This document shows, piece after piece, positions 37,905 to 42,464 of a stretch of 42,464 bases of DNA. The stretch comes from Candidatus Parcubacteria bacterium (lineage in GTDB: Bacteria > Patescibacteriota > Microgenomatia > Levybacterales > GWA1-39-11), in NCBI GenBank assembly GCA_003599595.1, contig QZIP01000022.1, forward strand, positions 1 through 42,464. The letters run 5' to 3'. Under the pieces are notes generated by a model that ran no database searches, was not told the origin of the DNA, and saw only the letters and a program-made list of their open reading frames with translations. The stretch's first letter is position 1. The number at the start of each line of letters is the position of its first letter. The position numbers and the translations under genes are program-made.

Positions 37905-37980
37905 TGTCATCCCGAACTTGTTTAGAAATCTATCCTGCAAACAAGTGAAGATGCTGAAACGAGTTCAGCAAGACGTGATT
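37905..37980. repeat. TGTCATCCCGAACTTG.. dispersed intergenic repeat
   Basis: Motif related to 16591-16617; distal GAGTTCAG arm. Confidence 0.5.
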
Positions 37981-38053
37981 TAATATAGTCCTTATCAAGT
38001 CCTTCTGCTACAAAAGATATTGAATTATTATAGTTTTTAGATATAATTACAAT

Positions 38054-38584
38054 ATGGATAATATGGAAAAAGATACAAGCATAGAACCAAAAATAGCAAT
38101 AAAGGGTGCTGATCTTCCAGATATAACAGGCGGACAAAAAGAAACACTTCCCGCACTTAAACCTAACAGAGTTGTAATTTACGGATCTCGTTTGAGCGGA
38201 GGCCCACTACTTGCAAAAGAACTGCAGGACTATTTAGAACAAGCGGGCGTAGAAAACCCTGAAGCCATAATTATTAGAGATGTTGACCTTATCGCAAGAG
38301 CTTTTTATAACGTTCCCCCGAATGCTGACTTTGATCCCAAAAATCCACCCAAAAACAATCTCCCGAAAGGAGTAATAATACTACCTGAGATGAGACAATA
38401 TCATAATGGTTGGGGAATGACAGTAAGCATGGATGCCACAAATTTAAGTGGAAAAACATTAAAAGAATACATTACAGAACTTTGCGACAATAATGGTGTA
38501 CCCAATATAACAGTAGAACCATCCACCCCTAATGATAAATTACCTGAAATGATTAAATCTCTACTTCCTCCTCAAACAAAATAA
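38054..38584 (+). CDS. Hypothetical protein
   Basis: 176-aa ORF without a recognised domain. Confidence 0.6.
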   Translation: MDNMEKDTSIEPKIAIKGADLPDITGGQKETLPALKPNRVVIYGSRLSGGPLLAKELQDYLEQAGVENPEAIIIRDVDLIARAFYNVPPNADFDPKNPPKNNLPKGVIILPEMRQYHNGWGMTVSMDATNLSGKTLKEYITELCDNNGVPNITVEPSTPNDKLPEMIKSLLPPQTK

Positions 38585-38728
38585 GCTCACCTCTTATATA
38601 AAAACTTATTAATACAAAACATGGCTTACAGTATAAAAACAGCATAACTACCTAAGATAAAACATAACCATCTATGGATTCATTGATATTGAGTCCAGGT
38701 TTTTGATAAAATATTAGGGTAAGTCTTT

Positions 38729-38809
38729 GGGTCGGTGGCGGAATGGTATACGCGTACGCTTGAGGTGCGTATGGGGAAACCCGTGGAGGTTCAAGTCCTC
38801 TCCGACCCA
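38729..38809 (+). tRNA. tRNA-Leu (GAG)
   Basis: GGGTCGGTGGCGGAATGG...TACGC-TTGAGGT-GCGTA...GGTTCAAGTCCTCTCCGACCCA. Confidence 0.94.
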
Positions 38810-38824
38810 CAGAAACTTAGCTGG

Positions 38825-38901
38825 GGGCGCTTAGCTCAGTTGGCTAGAGCGTCTCGTTTACACCGAGAAGGTCTGGGGTTCAAGTCCCTAAGCGCCCACC
38901 A
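38825..38901 (+). tRNA. tRNA-Val (TAC), CCA encoded
   Basis: GGGCGCTTAGCTCAGTTGGCTAGAGCG-TCTCG-TTTACAC-CGAGA...GGTTCAAGTCCCTAAGCGCCCACCA. Confidence 0.95.
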
Positions 38902-39007
38902 TTTTCGTACTAGTAAAAACTAAAAACTTGGAACTGAGAACTAAGAATGATAGAATATTTGTTCTAGGTTCATAATTTACTGTTCAAAGTTTTTATAAAA
39001 CAAAAGA

Positions 39008-39080
39008 GCTGGGATGGCCGAGGTAGTCAAGGCGCGTGTCTGAAGAACACGTAATCCGGGTGCAATTCCTGGTCCCAGCA
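39008..39080 (+). tRNA. tRNA-Phe (GAA)
   Basis: GCTGGGA...CGTGT-CTGAAGA-ACACG...TCCCAGCA; unusual T-loop TGCAATT. Confidence 0.85.
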
Positions 39081-39237
39081 CTAACATTCTCTTACTTCAG
39101 CTTCTGCTAAAGCAGCACGCCTGAAGAGCGCTTCGTTAGTGCAAGCACTATCGATTAAATTGCGAATGTTAGCCGTATTGAAATGCTCTTTGTTGAAGCA
39201 AAATGAAACAAAGTAAATGAATAATACGGCAGAACAA
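39081..39237 (+). repeat. Nested/tandem hairpins between tRNA-Phe and a GIY-YIG ORF
   Basis: CTAACATTC..GAATGTTAG enclosing CTTCAG..CTGAAG and TAGTGC-AA-GCACTA; then CCGTATT..AATACGG enclosing CTTTGTT..AACAAAG. Confidence 0.75.
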
Positions 39238-39525
39238 ATGTTTTACGTTTATATATTGTTGAGCAAAAGAAATAACAAGTTTTATATTGGATTTACAAAA
39301 GATTTAAAGAGAAGGAGAAAAGAACACTCAAATGGACTAGTTGAATCAACTAAAAATAGAAGACCATTACTATTAATATATTATGAGGCGTATTTGAAAA
39401 CAGAAGATGCTCAAGCAAGAGAAAAATTTTTCAAAACAACCAAAGGCAAAATGCAATTAAGAAAACAATTAAATAATTCCCTTTCGGAAAACACACCAGA
39501 TTTGTTTTGTCCCAAACTATGTTAA
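39238..39525 (+). CDS. Small GIY-YIG family protein
   Basis: MFYVYILLSKRNNKFYIGFTKDLKRRRKEHSNGLVESTKNRRPLLLIYYEAYLKTEDAQAREKFFKTTKGK; may start at 39217. Confidence 0.88.
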   Translation: MFYVYILLSKRNNKFYIGFTKDLKRRRKEHSNGLVESTKNRRPLLLIYYEAYLKTEDAQAREKFFKTTKGKMQLRKQLNNSLSENTPDLFCPKLC

Positions 39526-39545
39526 CGGTGGTAGTTCAAGGGTAG
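39526..39545 (+). repeat. Partial 5' end of tRNA-Gly(GCC)
   Basis: CGGTGGTAGTTCAAGGGTAG versus CGGTGGTAGTTCAGGGGTAG in the tRNA at 39611; abuts the GIY-YIG stop codon. Confidence 0.88.
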
Positions 39546-39568
39546 CCGCCAAAATACTTGTTTTTGGC
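39546..39568 (+). repeat. Hairpin shared with 5242-5268
   Basis: CCGCCAAAATACTTGTTTTTGGC; minus strand of 5242-5268 reads TCCGCCAAAATACTTGTTTTTGACGGA. Confidence 0.85.
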
Positions 39569-39583
39569 AAAGAACGCAAAACA

Positions 39584-39610
39584 ATATATTATGCTTATAT
39601 TCTAAAAAAC
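39584..39610 (+). pseudogene. Relic of a GIY-YIG start fused to tRNA-Gly(GCC)
   Basis: ATA TAT TAT GCT TAT ATT CTA AAA AAC = (I)YYAYILKN, matching MYYVYIL-type starts; ends at the base before tRNA G1. Confidence 0.65.
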
Positions 39611-39685
<75 letters not shown>

Positions 39686-39821
39686 TAGGAATTTTATCGA
39701 ACTCGTGGATTTCAGCTTCAGAAAGTTGTTAAAATTCACAAAAATATATTCCTATAACCTAGTACTCTAACGGAAATCGAACTAGCCTTAAGCTCGTTAT
39801 TTCTCCTCTTGATCAAATTCT

Positions 39822-39962
39822 TCAAAACCACCCATCTAATCCGACCCATAAAATTGCTGCGTAACTGCACAAGCCAAAAAGATAAACAATTTCTTGTATT
39901 TCTTTTAGTTCTTCTTCCGATAAATCTGGATAATATTTTCTAATAACTTCTAAAGGTAACAT
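39822..39962 (-). CDS. 46-aa hypothetical protein (below the ORF-track cutoff)
   Basis: MLPLEVIRKYYPDLSEEELKEIQEIVYLFGLCSYAAILWVGLDGWF; AGGAGG upstream on the same strand. Confidence 0.65.
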   Translation of the reverse strand: MLPLEVIRKYYPDLSEEELKEIQEIVYLFGLCSYAAILWVGLDGWF

Positions 39963-40050
39963 TTATTGTCATCGCCTCCTACAATCACTTTATATATTCT
40001 GATGTTTTAACCCACAACCGAGGTTTAAAAAGTATATAATTAATTTTAGT

Positions 40051-40497
40051 ATGCTTATTACTCCACATTCGTTAACAGGTGCAACAATTGCGATATTAGT
40101 ACCTAATCCCGTTATTGCTATTCCACTCTCAATCAGCAGTCATTTTGTTCTTGATATTATTCCTCACTGGCAAGAAACCTTATATCCGTATGTACCTACT
40201 AAAACAACTTGGGTTAGAATACTAGTCGATTTATTATTAAGCTTCTTTTTAGTCTCTTGGATTATTCAATCTCATCCAAATATTTCTTCTTTAATATGGT
40301 TAACCGCTTTTACCGCCAATATTCCAGATTTAGATTCAGTCGCTTCTGTTATACCGAGCATATCTAAAATAAAGTTATTTAAAAAATATTATGATTGGCA
40401 TAATGAAATTCAAAAAGAAACAAGTTCCTTAATTGGACTGATCCCTCAAATTACTGTTTCCGCTCTTTGTTTACTGGTTGGCAAGCTCAATCTTTAA
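40051..40497 (+). CDS. YdjM/DUF457-like membrane-bound hydrolase family protein
   Basis: ITPHSLTGATIAILVP..SISSHFVLDIIPHW..ANIPDLDS. Confidence 0.7.
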   Translation: MLITPHSLTGATIAILVPNPVIAIPLSISSHFVLDIIPHWQETLYPYVPTKTTWVRILVDLLLSFFLVSWIIQSHPNISSLIWLTAFTANIPDLDSVASVIPSISKIKLFKKYYDWHNEIQKETSSLIGLIPQITVSALCLLVGKLNL

Positions 40498-40540
40498 ACT
40501 TGAGTATAAGAGTAAATTAGGGGTTGAAAACTATAAGACA

Positions 40541-40569
40541 TTGACTTTTGAGAGGGATTTTGATACTAT
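40541..40569 (+). promoter_or_regulatory. Sigma70-type promoter
   Basis: TTGACT (40541-40546), 17-nt spacer, TACTAT (40564-40569). Confidence 0.65.
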
Positions 40570-40575
40570 ACTGGT

Positions 40576-40624
40576 GGAGTCGAAAGATTGTGTTTACCGC
40601 CCGTTGCAAAAGACGGGCTTTTTT
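40576..40624 (+). ncRNA. Candidate ~50-nt transcript ending in an intrinsic terminator
   Basis: Promoter at 40541-40569; terminator GCCCGT-TGCAAAAG-ACGGGC-TTTTTT at 40599-40624; no ORF between them. Confidence 0.5.
40599..40624 (+). terminator. Intrinsic terminator
   Basis: GCCCGT TGCAAAAG ACGGGC followed by six T. Confidence 0.85.
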
Positions 40625-40633
40625 ATGCCCTTT

Positions 40634-41098
40634 TTACCTCTTGGTTAAAAACTCCTGTTTAAGCTTTAAAATATCAAAATATTTATCACAACTTCCAATT
40701 AATTCTTTGGCTACATGAAATCTGGTAGAAAAAACTAACACTCTTTTACCCCTTTCATTTAATCTTCTAATTAAGTAATCAAAATTAGCTTTGTGAACTT
40801 CTTGGCTGTTTTTGTGATCCCATATTACCTTTAAGGGTTTTGTAACAATAGTGTATTGTTTGGCTTTTAAAGCTTTTAAGAATTCCTGATGAACTTTAGA
40901 AGAAAACGCCACTGTATAAAATCCTAAATAAACCAGATTACAGTCTTTTTGAAAGAATCGTCTTAATTTTCGGTAATTCACCTTAAAACCAGCTCCTTCA
41001 ACTGATTTGGAAAGGTTAGCAGCATCAATCAAAACTGCCGCTTTACCAGTTACAAATTTCTCAAGCATAAAATTATTATAAACAAATTTAGTTAACAT
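40634..41098 (-). CDS. NYN/LabA-like domain protein
   Basis: KAAVLIDAANLSKSVEGAGFKVNYRKLRRFF..LVYLGFYTV..RVLVFSTRFHVAKEL. Confidence 0.7.
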   Translation of the reverse strand: MLTKFVYNNFMLEKFVTGKAAVLIDAANLSKSVEGAGFKVNYRKLRRFFQKDCNLVYLGFYTVAFSSKVHQEFLKALKAKQYTIVTKPLKVIWDHKNSQEVHKANFDYLIRRLNERGKRVLVFSTRFHVAKELIGSCDKYFDILKLKQEFLTKR

Positions 41099-41159
41099 TA
41101 GCTATTGCACTTTATTGTACATAAAAAACCGCAACAACAAAGGGTTAGAAGGGAAGAAA

Positions 41160-41300
41160 TGTAGCTTATATTGAAGAAGGAGGAAACTTTAAGGTAAAAT
41201 TAGGCTCCAATTCATACAGAAAATCTGGTAAAAATGGGGGTGGAGTTAAATTCTTGGAAGAATCCTGGCAGTCTGTGTAAGATCTCGTCAGGAGCTCCAG
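41160..41300 (+). repeat. Dispersed repeat, copy B (inverted relative to copy A)
   Basis: Closely matches the reverse complement of 3411-3560; reading frame shifted by an extra base after GGTAAAA. Confidence 0.85.
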
Positions 41301-41324
41301 GGGCGGCAGTGTCTCCAGAAAGGA

Positions 41325-41983
41325 TTATTGAAGTGATTCTTCTTTTAACTTCTGAGCCTCTTGAAGCCAAAAATCTTGCCATTCGTGTTCCGGAAGATCA
41401 ATAGCCATGGTTGGAAAATCAAATACCCCATTTACTTTTAAGAGTTGTTGTCCCATCTGGATAGGATCAATAACCGAATCAAACTTAGCCCTGGTTTTTT
41501 TTGTCAGTTCCTTAAACTCCCATCCCTTTGACTTGATAAGTAGGTATAAATCTATAAAATGGCGACTTGCCGGCTGCTGGTAAATTGTAAAGGTTTTATT
41601 GACCGCTATATATCTATTAGGCTATCAATTTTAATACCATTAATAATTTGTGGCTCTTCAATTTGAGGGAACGGGTAATAAGTAAATTCTGTCTTGATAA
41701 CTCCGTCTTTATGGTGAAGGAAAAACAAGTTTCTATTGAAACTCTGTTGAAAATCAATTTTGGTTATTCCGGCTTGATCTTGAATTTTTTTAGATTTACC
41801 TGTATAAATATGGGATCGATTTCTTTCAGGCTAAAGAAATCTAAGTCTTCTGATAATCTGTGTTGAAGATAATATTCTGCTAAAGCTGTACCCCGATAAA
41901 TAGAAGTTATTAGTAAGATCTTTCTGCCTAGATAGAAGATCCAGAAGTAATCTTTGTTTATTAGTTAAGATTGTTTTGGCCAT
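41325..41983 (-). pseudogene. AbiEii-family nucleotidyltransferase (toxin-like), frameshifted
   Basis: Spliced translation across frames: MAKTILTNKQRLLLDLLSRQKDLTNNFYLSG / AEYYLQHRLSEDLDFFSLKEIDPIFIQVNLKK / IDFQQSFNRNLFFLHHKDGVIKTEFTYYPFPQIEEPQIINGIKIDSLIDI / AVNKTFTIYQQPASRHFIDLYLLIKSKGWEFKEL...EESLQ stop. Confidence 0.8.
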
Positions 41984-42168
41984 AACCACATTTTAAGAAG
42001 TTTTTTTCTTTGAGGGTCGATTATTAATTTATTCCAATATTTTTTTAATTTTTCAATATTAATTTTTTGACCGTTAAGACCAAAATTAATCCTCTGCTCA
42101 AGCTTCCAAATAGCATATCTTTCGGGATTTTTCTTTAATTTATTAATATCTATATTCCAGTTATACAT
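41965..42168 (-). CDS. Small protein upstream of and overlapping the AbiEii-like gene; candidate antitoxin
   Basis: MYNWNIDINKLKKNPERYAIWKLEQRINFGLNGQKINIEKLKKYWNKLIIDPQRKKLLKMWLWPKQS. Confidence 0.7.
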   Translation of the reverse strand: MYNWNIDINKLKKNPERYAIWKLEQRINFGLNGQKINIEKLKKYWNKLIIDPQRKKLLKMWLWPKQS

Positions 42169-42464
42169 GTTTATATTGTATCAGCTTTAAAAGCATTTAT
42201 CCTCCTCCGTTTGATACACCAGCATCAATTTTTTAATGTGGGTGAGGATTTGATCCAAAAGAGGTTTCAAATCAAATGCATCTCCCGCTCCATATTGAAC
42301 CTTTTGAAGAATTAGCTTCATATATCTCATAAATATTGAGGTATCCCGTCTCCCACCCAGTAAATTTAGGGTATTATGTACTTACGGGACGAGATATAAT
42401 GAATCGTGTCGGCAATTAAGACTGTCTATTCAAGCAAATTAAGCGATAGGGACATACTTTTACA

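Noticed and set aside
42187-42330. 47-aa minus-strand ORF (MRYMKLILQKVQYGAGDAFDLKPLLDQILTHIKKLMLVYQTEEDKCF)
   Set aside because: Lies just upstream of the candidate antitoxin but has no clear Shine-Dalgarno or recognised domain; not enough support to call.

Overview
AT-rich 42.5 kb bacterial window. Gene content and small proteins suggest a Patescibacteria/CPR (Microgenomates-like) genome; this placement is inference and was not tested. The backbone holds ordinary genes: Fur/Zur regulator plus ZIP transporter, RarA, D-Ala-D-Ala carboxypeptidase, glutamate dehydrogenase, PurA, NUDIX, AhcY plus PfkB kinase, GT87, YibE/F, a two-component system, a DUF1573/rhodanese/CcdA cluster, a CsoR/CopB-type metal-efflux cluster, an RRM protein, a DEAD-box helicase, and others. 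There are seven intact-looking tRNAs, one probable pseudo-tRNA and several tRNA fragments. The strongest unexplained signal is a recurring architecture. Small, mutually divergent GIY-YIG ORFs sit beside tRNA genes, next to partial copies of tRNA 5' ends and short tandem hairpins (loci near 5.1-5.7 kb, 9.3-9.8 kb and 39.0-39.7 kb, plus a truncated relative near 3.2-3.6 kb). At the 39.6 kb locus an apparent 8-codon GIY-YIG relic runs directly into nucleotide 1 of a tRNA. The second signal is a pair of inverted, structured-RNA-like sequences (about 1120-1227 and 4484-4638). They bound a segment with GIY-YIG and Bro-N genes, keep conserved blocks in order, and carry one hairpin with different sequences but conserved pairing. 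Other notable items are a higher-GC island with two orphan small ORFs, a possible ~50-nt RNA, a nested hairpin in the RRM gene leader, and a frameshifted AbiEii-type toxin gene. All calls were made by eye from the sequence and the supplied ORF track; no database search was run.
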